Shown here piece after piece: positions 54,200 to 63,440 of a stretch of 64,000 nucleotides of DNA. Location: positions 328,970-392,969 of the forward strand of contig NZ_CABVHU010000004.1 of NCBI RefSeq assembly GCF_902497855.1. The letters run 5' to 3'. The DNA comes from Pseudomonas fluorescens. Lineage in GTDB: Bacteria; Pseudomonadota; Gammaproteobacteria; Pseudomonadales; Pseudomonadaceae. The notes under the pieces were generated by a model, which was not told where the DNA came from, made no database searches, and saw only the letters and a list, made by a program, of their open reading frames with translations. How positions within the stretch are numbered: position 1 is the first letter of the stretch; each line of letters opens with the position of its first letter. A program made the translations under genes and the position numbers.

Positions 54200-54227
54200 G
54201 GGCCGCGCACCTGTCGCGGCCCTTTTT
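54200..54227. terminator. Strong hairpin between the HisD-like and GntP genes
   Basis: GGGCCGCG/CGCGGCCC (8 bp, 7-nt loop) is followed by TTTTT on the plus strand. The adjoining genes run on the minus strand, where no T-run follows, so in that direction it is more likely an mRNA-stabilising or attenuating hairpin. Confidence 0.45.
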
Positions 54228-54240
54228 AGCCAAGCTGTTT

Positions 54241-55548
54241 TTACTCTGCGATACCGGCGTACGGCACATCCTTGTGACCGTAGCGACGGACCCGGATGTT
54301 GGCCTGCTCGCCGTGTCCGGAGAAGCCTTCCAGGGCGCACAGGCGTGAGCAATACTCGCCGATGAGCGCCGAGGCTTCGTCGGTCATGACCTTCTGATAG
54401 GTGCAGGTCTTGATGAACTTGCCGACCCACAGGCCGCCGGTGTATCGCGCGGCTTTCTTGGTCGGCAGGGTGTGGTTGGTGCCGATGGTCTTGTCGCCGT
54501 AGGAGACGTTGGTACGCGGGCCGAGGAACAGCGCGCCGTAGTTGCGCATGTTGTTCAGGAAGAAGTCCGGATCGTGGGTCATGACCTGCACATGCTCGAA
54601 CGCCAGGTCGTTGGCGATGGTCAGCATTTCCTGTTCGTCTTCGGCCACGATCACTTCGCCAAAATTCTCCCAGGCCTGGCGGGCAATGCCGGCAGTCGGC
54701 AGGATCTGCAGCAGACGTTCGATTTCAGCCATGGTCTCGCGGGCCAGTTTTTCCGAAGTGGTCAGCAGGATCGCCGGCGAGTCCGGGCCGTGTTCGGCCT
54801 GACCGAGCAAGTCCGTGGCGCAAATTTCGCCGTCGACCGTTTCATCGGCGATCACCAGCGTTTCGGTAGGACCGGCGAACAAGTCGATACCGACCCGGCC
54901 GAACAATTGGCGCTTGGCCTCGGCGACAAACGCGTTGCCCGGGCCGACCAGCATATCGACCGGCGCAATCGACTTGGTCCCCAGGGCCATGGCTCCGATC
55001 GCCTGGATCCCGCCCAGGCAGTAGATCTCATCGGCGCCCGCCATGTGCTGCGCGGCAACAATCGCCGGCGCCGGCTTGCCATGGAACGGTGGGGCGCAGG
55101 TGATGATGCGCGGTACGCCGGCCACCTTGGCGGTGATCACCGACATATGCGCCGAAGCCAGCAGCGGGTATTTGCCGCCCGGCACGTAGCAGCCGGCCGC
55201 GTTGACCGGGATGTTTTTGTGGCCCAGGACTACGCCTGGCAGGGTTTCGACTTCCAGGTCGCGCAGACTGTTGCGTTGGTGCTGAGCGAAATTGCGCACC
55301 TGGGTCTGGGCAAACTCGATGTCGGAAATGTCGCGCTTGGTCAGCTGCGCCATGCAGGCATCGATCTCGGCGCTGGAGAGGCGGTAGTCCTCGCGATCAA
55401 GGTTATCGAAGCGAATGGAGAGCTCGCGGACCGCGGCATCGCCACGCTCCTCGATGTCGGCCAGGGTCTTTTCGACGGTGTCACGCACTTCACGGGCGGC
55501 GGATTTGATGACGGACGCTTCCGCGCCTTTTTTGAGCCAAGTTGCCAT
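54241..55548 (-). CDS. HisD-family dehydrogenase, sulfopropanediol dehydrogenase (HpsN)-like
   Basis: The 435-residue homologue of histidinol dehydrogenase starts [13 protein letters not shown]. Zn-ligand positions of HisD are recognisable in [12 protein letters not shown] and [16 protein letters not shown]-binding segments include [14 protein letters not shown] and [14 protein letters not shown]. No histidine genes are near. Instead a GntP permease and a LacI regulator flank it, as expected for a catabolic paralogue such as HpsN, which oxidises 2,3-dihydroxypropane-1-sulfonate. The substrate is inferred. Confidence 0.8.
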   Translation of the reverse strand: MATWLKKGAEASVIKSAAREVRDTVEKTLADIEERGDAAVRELSIRFDNLDREDYRLSSAEIDACMAQLTKRDISDIEFAQTQVRNFAQHQRNSLRDLEVETLPGVVLGHKNIPVNAAGCYVPGGKYPLLASAHMSVITAKVAGVPRIITCAPPFHGKPAPAIVAAQHMAGADEIYCLGGIQAIGAMALGTKSIAPVDMLVGPGNAFVAEAKRQLFGRVGIDLFAGPTETLVIADETVDGEICATDLLGQAEHGPDSPAILLTTSEKLARETMAEIERLLQILPTAGIARQAWENFGEVIVAEDEQEMLTIANDLAFEHVQVMTHDPDFFLNNMRNYGALFLGPRTNVSYGDKTIGTNHTLPTKKAARYTGGLWVGKFIKTCTYQKVMTDEASALIGEYCSRLCALEGFSGHGEQANIRVRRYGHKDVPYAGIAE

Positions 55549-55581
55549 GGGATAGATTCCTGAGCGTTGTTGTTTTTGAAT

Positions 55582-55597
55582 TTGCATACGTATGCAA
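55582..55597. promoter_or_regulatory. LacI-type operator
   Basis: TTGCATACGTATGCAA is a perfect 16-bp palindrome with central CG, 34 nt upstream of the HisD-like start. The form (central CpG, A/T flanks) is that of LacI-family operators, and a LacI-type gene is divergent from it. Confidence 0.8.
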
Positions 55598-55767
55598 TGA
55601 CGCTAATCCTAAGTCATTCCCAAGGCCGATGAAAAGGGGGGAGGCGAAAAAAGACCTGGAGGGTTAGTCGTGGGAGGCAGGTGTTGTGTGGCAAAACGGG
55701 CAGGCTGCACACGTCGCGCGCAAGGGCAGGTATGATCGCCATTTGAACCTTCGGCGCAGACGAAAAA

Positions 55768-56841
55768 ATGGCAGTTTCCAACGACCCACTCCGGCATCCG
55801 GTCACGGCCCACGACGTGGCCAGGATGGCGGGTGTCTCCCAGTCGGCGGTCTCGCGAACCTTCACCAAGGGCGCCAGTGTTTCACCCAAGACCCGGCAGA
55901 AGGTCGAGGCAGCGGCAGCGACCCTGGGTTATCGACCCAACCAGTGGGCGCGCTCGCTGATCAAGCGCCGCTCCAATCTGATCGGCGTCGTCGCGCCCAG
56001 CATGGAGAACCCCTTTTATTCGGCGGTGCTGGAGGCCTTGTCGGCGGCCTTCGAAGACTTGGGTTATCGGGTACTGCTGTTCTCCACCGCCAACCACGAA
56101 GACTCCGATCCGGTGCTCGAAGAAGTCCTCGGCTACCGCGTTGAAGCACTGGTCCTGGTCTCCGCCAGCCTGTCTTCGCGTTTTGCCCAGGAGTGCAAGC
56201 AGACCGGTTTGCCCGTGGTGCTGCTCAATCGTCGAAATGACAGCAGCAGCATCTCCAGCGTGACCAGCGACAATGCCCAGGGCAGCCTGGAAATTGCGCA
56301 GTTTCTGGTTGCCGGTGGCCATCGTCACTTGGCCTATATCGCCGGCAAGGACAGCTCCTCGACCAGTCGCGATCGGGAGCGAAGTTTTGTCGACGCGCTG
56401 CAACATCTGGGGCATCCGGCGCCGCAACGCGAAGAGGGGCACTACACCTTTGACGGGGCAATGGACGCCACACGCCGCCTGCTGTCGAGCGCCACGCCAC
56501 CGGACGCGATTTTTTGCGCGAACGACATCATGGCGCTGGGCGCGATAAACGTCGCTCGCGAGGAGTTCGGCCTCAAGCCGGGCACTGACATTTCAATCGT
56601 CGGTTTCGATGACATTGCACTGGCGTCCTGGCCAGTCTTTGCGCTGACCACTTACGTTCAACCGGTGGGCGCCATGGTCAGTCGTGCGGTCGGCATCATT
56701 TGCGCGCAATTGGAGAACCCGGATACCCCGGCGATTCAAGAGGTCGTTCGAGGGCAGTTGATCGTGCGCAACAGCTCGAAGATACCCGAGTCCGGGGTAA
56801 GGCAGGGGCCTGATTGCCTGGTCTGGCAAGCGCAGGACTAG
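55768..56841 (+). CDS. LacI-family transcriptional regulator
   Basis: The 357-residue protein has an N-terminal HTH (VTAHDVARMAGVSQSAVSRTFTKGASVSPKTRQKV) and a hinge followed by a periplasmic-binding-like domain (NLIGVVAPSMENPFYSAVLEAL to DISIVGFDDIALASWPVFALTT). It probably represses the divergent HisD-like/GntP operon by binding the palindrome at 55582. No clear ribosome site precedes ATG 55768. Confidence 0.9.
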   Translation: MAVSNDPLRHPVTAHDVARMAGVSQSAVSRTFTKGASVSPKTRQKVEAAAATLGYRPNQWARSLIKRRSNLIGVVAPSMENPFYSAVLEALSAAFEDLGYRVLLFSTANHEDSDPVLEEVLGYRVEALVLVSASLSSRFAQECKQTGLPVVLLNRRNDSSSISSVTSDNAQGSLEIAQFLVAGGHRHLAYIAGKDSSSTSRDRERSFVDALQHLGHPAPQREEGHYTFDGAMDATRRLLSSATPPDAIFCANDIMALGAINVAREEFGLKPGTDISIVGFDDIALASWPVFALTTYVQPVGAMVSRAVGIICAQLENPDTPAIQEVVRGQLIVRNSSKIPESGVRQGPDCLVWQAQD

Positions 56842-56934
56842 TCATCAGTCGACAGTCGTACCCTGGCCAGGCCGCGATCGGGGAGCGACTATTGGTCGCC
56901 AACCCGTGCGTCAGTCGCGGAGGACCTCAACCCA

Positions 56935-57699
56935 TCAATGCAGAATCTGGCTCAAAAACAACTTGGTCCGGTCATTCTGCGGGTTGTCGAAGAAGTCGTT
57001 CGGCGCAGCCTGTTCGACGATCTCGCCCTTGTCCATGAAGATCACCCGGTTGGCCACGGTGCGGGCGAAGCCCATTTCGTGGGTTACGCAGAGCATGGTC
57101 ATGCCGTCTTCGGCCAGGCCGATCATGGTGTCGAGCACTTCCTTGACCATTTCCGGATCGAGCGCCGAGGTCGGTTCGTCGAACAACATGATTTTCGGTT
57201 GCATGCACAACGCGCGGGCAATCGCCACGCGCTGCTGCTGGCCGCCGGACAGTTGCCCCGGGTATTTATGCGCCTGCTCCGGGATGCGCACGCGCTCCAG
57301 GTAATGCATGGCGATTTCCTCGGCCTTGCGCCTGGGTATCTTGCGCACCCACATCGGCGCCAGGGTGCAGTTCTGCAGGATGGTCAGGTGCGGGAACAGG
57401 TTGAAGTGCTGGAACACCATGCCGACTTCACGGCGGATCGTTTCAATCTGCTTCAGGTCGGTGGTCAACCGGGTGCCGTCGACCACAATGCGACCTTGCT
57501 GATGTTCTTCCAGACGGTTGAGGCAGCGGATGGTGGTGGATTTTCCGGAACCCGACGGGCCGCACAGGACGATACGCTCGCCCTGATGCACGTTTAAATT
57601 GATGTCCTTGAGCACATGGAACTGGCCGTACCATTTATGAACGCCTTCCATCCGTATCATGCCTTCGGCACCCAGCGGCTTACTCATCACTTTACTCAT
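56935..57699 (-). CDS. Polar amino acid ABC transporter ATP-binding protein (second ATPase)
   Basis: The 254-residue ATPase has Walker [11 protein letters not shown]-loop [11 protein letters not shown], signature [15 protein letters not shown], Walker B IMLFDEP and the H-loop THEM. ATG 57699 ([10 protein letters not shown]) is used; the frame upstream is rejected. It is the last gene of the operon and the second ATPase in it. It differs clearly from its neighbour ([17 protein letters not shown] versus [17 protein letters not shown]). Confidence 0.92.
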   Translation of the reverse strand: MSKVMSKPLGAEGMIRMEGVHKWYGQFHVLKDINLNVHQGERIVLCGPSGSGKSTTIRCLNRLEEHQQGRIVVDGTRLTTDLKQIETIRREVGMVFQHFNLFPHLTILQNCTLAPMWVRKIPRRKAEEIAMHYLERVRIPEQAHKYPGQLSGGQQQRVAIARALCMQPKIMLFDEPTSALDPEMVKEVLDTMIGLAEDGMTMLCVTHEMGFARTVANRVIFMDKGEIVEQAAPNDFFDNPQNDRTKLFLSQILH

Positions 57700-57754
57700 G
57701 GCAAAACTCCTGGCCGCTTGCGGGCCTGTGTCCGACTTGACACTCAAGCGGGCT

Positions 57755-58495
57755 CTAATGAAGAACGCTCTGCAAGAACTGCCGGGTCCGGGCTTCCTTC
57801 GGTGCGGAAAAGATCTGCGAAGGCGGCCCCATTTCGACAATCCGCCCGCCGTCGAAAAACACCACCCGATCCGCCACTTCCCGAGCGAAACCCATTTCAT
57901 GGGTCACCACGATCATGGTCATGCCTTCACCGGCCAGGTCTTTCATCACGTTCAGCACGTCGCCAACGGTTTCCGGGTCCAGCGCCGAGGTGGGTTCATC
58001 GAACAGCATCAGCTTGGGCTTCATGGCCAGCGCTCGGACAATCGCCACCCGCTGTTGCTGTCCCCCCGACAGTTCGGACGGATAGCCATCGGCTTTGTGC
58101 CGTAGCCCGACTCGATCCAGGAGCGCGAGTGCATTGCTCTGCGCTTGCGCCCTGGATGCGCGCTTGAGCTTGACCGGTGCCAGGATCATGTTGGCCATCA
58201 CCGACAGGTGCGGGAACAAGGTGTAATCCTGAAAAACCATGCCCACTTCCTCTCGCAGCCTGGCCAGCGACTTGTGATCCCCGGCTTTGATCGACTCACC
58301 GCCGCCGACCACCACGCTGCCCGCTGAAGGCGCTTCGAGGCTGTTCAGGCAGCGAATGAAGGTGGACTTTCCCGAACCGCTGGGGCCGATGATCACCACC
58401 ACTTCGCCTTCGATGACGTCCAGATCAACGCCCTTGACCACTTCGTGATCACCGAATCTTTTGTGCAGCCCGCGTACCGTCAACATGCTGCTCAT
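57755..58495 (-). CDS. Polar amino acid ABC transporter ATP-binding protein (first ATPase)
   Basis: The 246-residue ATPase has Walker [11 protein letters not shown]-loop [11 protein letters not shown], signature [15 protein letters not shown], Walker B LMLFDEP and THEMGFA. Its ATG overlaps the stop of the ArgH-like gene by ATGA. It belongs to the GlnQ/HisP class that powers polar amino acid and opine importers. Confidence 0.92.
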   Translation of the reverse strand: MSSMLTVRGLHKRFGDHEVVKGVDLDVIEGEVVVIIGPSGSGKSTFIRCLNSLEAPSAGSVVVGGGESIKAGDHKSLARLREEVGMVFQDYTLFPHLSVMANMILAPVKLKRASRAQAQSNALALLDRVGLRHKADGYPSELSGGQQQRVAIVRALAMKPKLMLFDEPTSALDPETVGDVLNVMKDLAGEGMTMIVVTHEMGFAREVADRVVFFDGGRIVEMGPPSQIFSAPKEARTRQFLQSVLH

Positions 58496-59997
58496 AGGCC
58501 CGCCTGCGTCCGAATCGCTTCTTGCAGGCGAGCATGGGCGGCCGCCAGGCGATCACGCCGGGTCTGATTGGCCTGCCGCTCCTTGGCGATACGCGCGTCG
58601 GCACGCAGCAGGCTGGGTTTGAGCGATGACAGCGACGGGCCGCCAGCCGATATCCGCGCCTGCACATTGGCCGTCGGATCGAGACAATCACGCACCTTGT
58701 TCGCCGCAAGGTTGAGCGCGTAGCCCAACTGCTCCACAGCGCAGACGTCGACCATAGCGGTGTCGATCCGATGCGCCGGCAAACCCGCATCCATCGCCAT
58801 GCGCACCACCGCGCCGACCACGTGATGAGCTTCGCGGAACGACAGATCCGCCTCACGCACGATCAGGTCGGCGAGCCCTGTGGCGGTGGAGAAATCCTCA
58901 CCGGCTCGCTTGACCGCCAGCTCGACATTCGGTGTGGCAGTGCGCAGCACCAGGTCCAGCAACTTCAGGCAGCGCAGGCTTTCTTCGGCCGCCTCCCAGA
59001 ATCCGCGAGTGCCTTCGCGATTGGCGTCGCCGGTGTGGGAGAAGTTGCTGCCCTTGATCGTGATGCTCGCGCCCATCAGTAGGCCGACGATGTGTCCGCT
59101 GCGGCCCTTCAGGTATTCCAGCACGGTCGGGTTCTTCTTCTGCGGCATGATGCTCGACGTCGCGGCAACGCTGTCCGGGAAGTCGATCAGGCTGAATTCG
59201 TGAGTGCTCCAGACGAAGTAGTCCTGGGCCACGCGACTCCAGAACACCGACAGAAGGCTCAGGTGCGACAGGCTTTCCAGGATGAAATCCCGCGAGCCCA
59301 CGGCGTCCAGTGCATTGTCCAGATAACCATCGAAGCCCAGGAGCTGGGCCGTGCGGGCACGGTCAATGTCGAACGGTGTGCCGGCAAAGGCCGCAGCACC
59401 CAATGGGCATTGGTTCATCGACTCCAGGGTCTGGGTAAGACGATTGCAGTCACGCGCCAGCGCCTGCTCGACCGCGGACAGGTAGTAACCGTAGGTGATC
59501 GGCTGCGCCGGTTGCAGATGGGTGTAGCCGGGCATCACCACTTCGGCGAATACCCCGGCATTGTCGATGGCGGTCTGGCGCACCTGGATCAGTGCGTCGA
59601 TCACATCCATCAGCACTTCCCGACAACGCAGGCGGTCGAGGGTCGCGAGGATATCGTTGCGGCTGCGTCCGGTGTGCAGACGGCCGCCGGCGTCGGTGCC
59701 GATCTGCTCGATCAAATGCGCTTCGTAGTTGAAGTAAGCGTCTTCGCGGGATGGATCGAGCGTCACAACACCCGGCCCGGCAGCTTCCATGTCCAGCACG
59801 CCCCTGGCCAGCACCGCCGCGTGTTCACCGCGAATCAGGCCCTGCTCGGCGAGCATGACGATGTGCGCCTTGTTGACGTTGCCCAGGTTGTCGAAGGCAT
59901 CGGCAAACCCCTCCAGGCGCGGACGGTAGATGTACTCGTTGACTTCCGGTGCAGTGGTTTCCTTCAGGCGCCGACTGACTTTGGATTCTTGCATCAT
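58492..59997 (-). CDS. Argininosuccinate lyase-like enzyme (fumarase/aspartase superfamily)
   Basis: The 501-residue protein carries the superfamily signatures [28 protein letters not shown] and [18 protein letters not shown] (catalytic serine loop). They predict reversible fumarate elimination from an N-(1,2-dicarboxyethyl) compound. It is longer than housekeeping ArgH (about 460) and is embedded in an ABC transporter operon, overlapping the permease upstream (ATGATG) and the ATPase downstream (ATGA). It therefore probably acts on the imported substrate, not in arginine synthesis. ATG 59994 is an alternative start with better ribosome-site spacing. Confidence 0.85.
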   Translation of the reverse strand: MMQESKVSRRLKETTAPEVNEYIYRPRLEGFADAFDNLGNVNKAHIVMLAEQGLIRGEHAAVLARGVLDMEAAGPGVVTLDPSREDAYFNYEAHLIEQIGTDAGGRLHTGRSRNDILATLDRLRCREVLMDVIDALIQVRQTAIDNAGVFAEVVMPGYTHLQPAQPITYGYYLSAVEQALARDCNRLTQTLESMNQCPLGAAAFAGTPFDIDRARTAQLLGFDGYLDNALDAVGSRDFILESLSHLSLLSVFWSRVAQDYFVWSTHEFSLIDFPDSVAATSSIMPQKKNPTVLEYLKGRSGHIVGLLMGASITIKGSNFSHTGDANREGTRGFWEAAEESLRCLKLLDLVLRTATPNVELAVKRAGEDFSTATGLADLIVREADLSFREAHHVVGAVVRMAMDAGLPAHRIDTAMVDVCAVEQLGYALNLAANKVRDCLDPTANVQARISAGGPSLSSLKPSLLRADARIAKERQANQTRRDRLAAAHARLQEAIRTQAGL

Positions 59998-60683
59998 GAA
60001 ACTCCTTGATGATTGTCACGCGTCACCGGGCGACCCAGGCGACGTTCGAGATAGCGGCTGAGCCAGCTCAGCAATGAACACATGACGAAGTACACCAGCA
60101 GCACAGCGCCATAGACGATGAACGCGGGGCTCACGCCGGTCATGACCGTGGCGCGTTCGATGATGATCTGACCGACCTTGAGAAACTCGCCGACACCCAC
60201 CAGCGCCCCGAGGGAGGTGGCCTGGACCAGCATCGTCAACAACCCGGTGTAGGCCGGAAGAATCGCGCGCATCGACTGCGGCACGATCACGTACAGGTAG
60301 ATCTGCCAAGGTCGCAGGCCCAGCGCCCAGGCGCTTTTCCATTGATGGCGCGCCACCGATTCGAGACCGCCACGCACGATCTCGATGCCATTGGCGCTGC
60401 CCCACAAGGTCAGGCCGGTGGCCACGGCGGCAAACGGACTCAAGTCCAGGCCGAGCATCGGTACACCGAAGTAGATGAAGTACACGTTGACGATCAGCGG
60501 GATCGAGCGAAACAGCTCCACGTAGCCATGAATGGTCCAGCTCAGCAGAGGTTTTTTCAGCGTCGCCAGCACGCCGAACAGGGTTGAAATCAAGGTGGTG
60601 AACAGCAGGACCACCAGTGCAAGGCGCAGGGTCATCCACAAACCTTTGGAGACGAAACCCCAGTTTTCCACTAAGAAATTCAT
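59994..60683 (-). CDS. Polar amino acid ABC transporter permease
   Basis: The 229-residue HisM/GlnP-type permease has about five helices and the EAA-type loop (ALGLRPWQIYLYVIVPQSMRAILPAYTG). The segment LFRSIPLIVNVYFIYFGVP is family-typical. It lies 7 nt after the other permease and overlaps the lyase gene. Confidence 0.92.
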   Translation of the reverse strand: MNFLVENWGFVSKGLWMTLRLALVVLLFTTLISTLFGVLATLKKPLLSWTIHGYVELFRSIPLIVNVYFIYFGVPMLGLDLSPFAAVATGLTLWGSANGIEIVRGGLESVARHQWKSAWALGLRPWQIYLYVIVPQSMRAILPAYTGLLTMLVQATSLGALVGVGEFLKVGQIIIERATVMTGVSPAFIVYGAVLLVYFVMCSLLSWLSRYLERRLGRPVTRDNHQGVS

Positions 60684-60690
60684 CGAGGCC

Positions 60691-61353
60691 TCACTGCCGG
60701 AAAGGACGTTGCAAGTGCGCCGACAAGCGTCCGGTCAACAATGCCAGAATCGCCACCAACACCAGGTAAATCACGCAGATCGCACTGAACATCTCGATGG
60801 CGCGAAAATCCGTGGCAATCCGGTCCACCGCCACAAACGTCAGCTCGGCCAAGCCGATGGCCTGCAGGTACGATGAGTTCTTCAGCAGCGAGATCGCCGT
60901 GTTGAGCATCGCCGGCAAGCTGGTCCGGAAGGCAATCGGCAGTGCCACCAGGCAGAAGTAGTGCGAACGCTTGAGGCTCAGGGCCACGCTCGCCTCGCGC
61001 ATCCCGTTCTCGACAGTCGCCAGGCCGCCGCGCACGTTTTCCACCTGATACGCCCCGGCCCAAAGGGACAGGCACACCACACCGGACCAAAACAACGACA
61101 GCTCCATACCGATGGCAGGCAAGCCGTAGAAGATGAAAAACAACTGCACCAGAATCGGCGTATTGCGGATCAGCTCGACGTACAACACGACAATCTGCGC
61201 CAGTACCGGCACCTTGATCACCCGCGCCGCACCGCCCAGCACACCGATCAGCAGCGAGAAGGTGATCGCCAGCAACGACACCCGCAAGGTCATCAAGACG
61301 CCGTCCAGCAGCGCAGGCCATTGCGCCAGCAGGTAATTGAGATCGAAATCCAT
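60691..61353 (-). CDS. Polar amino acid ABC transporter permease
   Basis: The 220-residue permease has ELIRNTPILVQLFFIFYGLPAIG and the EAA loop (SLKRSHYFCLVALPIAFRTSLPAMLNT). It pairs with the following permease gene, presumably as a heterodimer in the inner membrane. It lies 13 nt after the binding-protein gene. Confidence 0.92.
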   Translation of the reverse strand: MDFDLNYLLAQWPALLDGVLMTLRVSLLAITFSLLIGVLGGAARVIKVPVLAQIVVLYVELIRNTPILVQLFFIFYGLPAIGMELSLFWSGVVCLSLWAGAYQVENVRGGLATVENGMREASVALSLKRSHYFCLVALPIAFRTSLPAMLNTAISLLKNSSYLQAIGLAELTFVAVDRIATDFRAIEMFSAICVIYLVLVAILALLTGRLSAHLQRPFRQ

Positions 61354-61366
61354 GACAGGCGACCTG

Positions 61367-62212
61367 TCAGAGGGCTTCGGCAGGTTTAGCCTGCTCGAAG
61401 ACGCTCAGGTAGTAGCTCTGGATGTTCTGGGGCACGTACTGCTGCACCCAGTCGCGAAACAGTTTTTCCTCATGCATCCGCTGCACGGCGGCGCTCAGGT
61501 AATCGCGCCATTGTTCGTCGTGCTTGCGTACGCCGATGGCGGCATCGGAGATCAGGAAGGGCTCGTTCAGCAGGCGCGCGTCCTGGTCGTTTTCGGCCAC
61601 CACCACCAACGTCGCGGCGTCATGGGTGTAAGCCTCGGCACGGCCCTGGCGGAAGGTCTGCAGCGCATCGGCCGCACTGTTCAGGCGCAGCGTCTTGACC
61701 TCGGGCATGTGATCCTCGAACCACTTGGCCTGGACCGAGCCCTTGAGGGTGGCCAGGGTCTTGCCTTTGAGATCGGCGATGGTCTTGACCGGGCTGTCTT
61801 TTTTAACCACCACGTCACTGGCGCCCCAACGATAGGGTGTGGTGAAGTCGATGACCCGCAAGCGTTCCGGCGTAACCCCCAGGGTGGCGATCAGGAAGTC
61901 CACTTTGCGGCCCAGCAGTTGCGGAACGCGGTTTTCAGCGGTGACGCAGGTGAAGGTCACCTTGTCTTTCGAGCCCAGTGCCCACAGTGCGATCTGCCGG
62001 GACATTTCCACTTCGACGCCGGCGTATTCGCCGCTGCCGTCCTGAAAACCGTAGGGCGGCTGGTCGCAACGCACCCCTGCACGCAGCTGACCGGCTTGCT
62101 TGATCTGATCGGGAACGGCGGGGAGTTCGCTGGCGTGAACTGGCGTCAGGCCTGTCAACGACAAACACGAGAATGCCAATGCACTGCCAAGGATTTTCAA
62201 GGAAAACGCCAT
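61367..62212 (-). CDS. Amino acid ABC transporter substrate-binding protein
   Basis: The 281-residue protein has a signal peptide (residues 1-27, ending VHA-S). It is a SBP_bac_3-type binding protein (LRAGVRCDQPPYGFQDGSGEYAGVEVEMSRQIA, LGVTPERLRVIDFTTPY, GSVQAKWFEDHMPE). The Asp at the usual ligand-carboxylate position and the ArgH-like enzyme downstream point to a multi-carboxylate amino compound. It is first gene of the operon. Confidence 0.92.
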   Translation of the reverse strand: MAFSLKILGSALAFSCLSLTGLTPVHASELPAVPDQIKQAGQLRAGVRCDQPPYGFQDGSGEYAGVEVEMSRQIALWALGSKDKVTFTCVTAENRVPQLLGRKVDFLIATLGVTPERLRVIDFTTPYRWGASDVVVKKDSPVKTIADLKGKTLATLKGSVQAKWFEDHMPEVKTLRLNSAADALQTFRQGRAEAYTHDAATLVVVAENDQDARLLNEPFLISDAAIGVRKHDEQWRDYLSAAVQRMHEEKLFRDWVQQYVPQNIQSYYLSVFEQAKPAEAL

Positions 62213-62355
62213 GATGCACTCCTGGTATCAGCGCCGACCGGCCTGAGGCGCAGCGACGCAATGAGTTTTTGTTATGGGGTGTCGTGTACTCGCTTCGCAC
62301 TGCCACCTTCAAGGTGGCTACGTCGATGGCGTAAACATTTATAAAGCCTCTGGTT

Positions 62356-62403
62356 CATATCAACAAATGACAATACAGTAGCCATCCATACCGAATTGAT
62401 ATG
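62356..62403. promoter_or_regulatory. Divergent LysR/ABC control region with long dyad and T-N11-A box
   Basis: CATATCAA (62356-62363) recurs inverted as TTGATATG (62396-62403), a perfect 8-bp dyad 32 nt apart. The right arm also forms an ATA-N9-TAT LysR box (62388-62402). The site lies 7-54 nt upstream of the LysR gene and about 150 nt from the ABC operon start. Confidence 0.5.
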
Positions 62404-62409
62404 GTCTCT

Positions 62410-63312
62410 ATGAACTTCAAACAAGTCGAAGCGTTTCGTGCAGTGATGTTGAGCGGTTCAATGACCGCGGCCGCCGAATCCCTGCACACCTCACAGCCCA
62501 ACATCAGCCGATTGATTGCGCAGCTGGAACGCAACAGCGGGTTCAAGCTGTTCGAACGGGTCGGCGGACGCCTGTTGCCCACTGATGAAGGTGCAGCGTT
62601 GTTCGCCGATGTCGAACGGGCATTCATCGGGCTGCATAGCCTGGAACAATCTGCGCAGAACATTCGTCGAGGCGGTACGGGGCGGTTACGTATCGCTGCC
62701 GTGCCTTCGTTGTCATTGACGGTGTTGCCGCGGGTAGTCCAGCGCTTTCGTCAGGAGAACCCGGACGTAGCGATTTCGCTGCATACCAACGATTCGCCGA
62801 TGGTCGCCCATTGGGCCGCCTCGCAGTTCTGCGACCTGGGGCTGGTGTCCTATGTCGGTGAAGACATGCCGGGGGTGAAATCCCAGGCGATTTGCGATGT
62901 GCCGGGCGTGTGCGTATTTCCCAAAGGGCATCGGCTGAGTGCATTTACGTCGGTCGGACCTGAAGACCTGAGAGGGGAGGAGTTCATTTCACTGTCGCAG
63001 AACGATGGCTCGCGTGCTCGGGTCGATCGAGCGTTTTCCGACGACAGGGAGCATCGAAAGCTGAATCTGGAAACGCCCTATGCGGCTACCGTTTGCTCGC
63101 TGGTGGCGCTGGGTCTGGGGGTGAGCATCGTCAGCCCGATCGTGGCGCAGGAATACCTGCACACCGGTATCGAAACCCGGCCGTTTCGTCCACAAATACG
63201 CTTCTCGACCTATCTGCTGCTACCGGCCGATCGGCCGATCGGCTTGCTTACCCAGCGCTTCAGCCAACTGATCGATGAAATGCTCAGCACTGCCGCAAAA
63301 GACTGGCAGTGA
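62410..63312 (+). CDS. LysR-family regulator of the ABC/lyase operon
   Basis: The 300-residue protein starts at ATG 62410 (MNFKQVEAFRAVMLSGSMTAAAESLHTSQPNISRLIAQLE). The ATG at 62401 lies in the predicted operator and is less likely. It resembles the OccR/NocR opine-type regulators in its HTH and effector domain (VPSLSLTVLPRVVQRF, ALGLGVSIVSPIVAQEY). It is divergent from the transporter operon, its likely target. Confidence 0.9.
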   Translation: MNFKQVEAFRAVMLSGSMTAAAESLHTSQPNISRLIAQLERNSGFKLFERVGGRLLPTDEGAALFADVERAFIGLHSLEQSAQNIRRGGTGRLRIAAVPSLSLTVLPRVVQRFRQENPDVAISLHTNDSPMVAHWAASQFCDLGLVSYVGEDMPGVKSQAICDVPGVCVFPKGHRLSAFTSVGPEDLRGEEFISLSQNDGSRARVDRAFSDDREHRKLNLETPYAATVCSLVALGLGVSIVSPIVAQEYLHTGIETRPFRPQIRFSTYLLLPADRPIGLLTQRFSQLIDEMLSTAAKDWQ

Positions 63313-63332
63313 ATACAGAGGTGAAAAGCAAT

Positions 63333-63423
63333 CTGTAGGAGCCGGCTTGCTGGCGAAGGCGGTGGATCAGTCGACATAATTGTCACTGAACGGACGCTTT
63401 CGCTGGCAAGCCAGCTCCTACAG
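63333..63423. repeat. REP doublet
   Basis: CTGTAGGAGCCGGCTTGCTGGCGAAG and its inverse CTGGCAAGCCAGCTCCTACAG flank about 45 bp, between the LysR gene and the aldehyde dehydrogenase gene. Confidence 0.9.
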
Positions 63424-63440
63424 GGGGGTGTGTTTAGCGG

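Noticed and set aside
54241..55548. Histidine biosynthesis hisD
   Set aside because: No other his genes, and the context is a permease plus LacI regulator, which fits a catabolic paralogue.
58492..59997. Housekeeping argH
   Set aside because: It overlaps transporter genes on both sides, is longer than usual and is divergent from an opine-type LysR; arginine synthesis context is absent.
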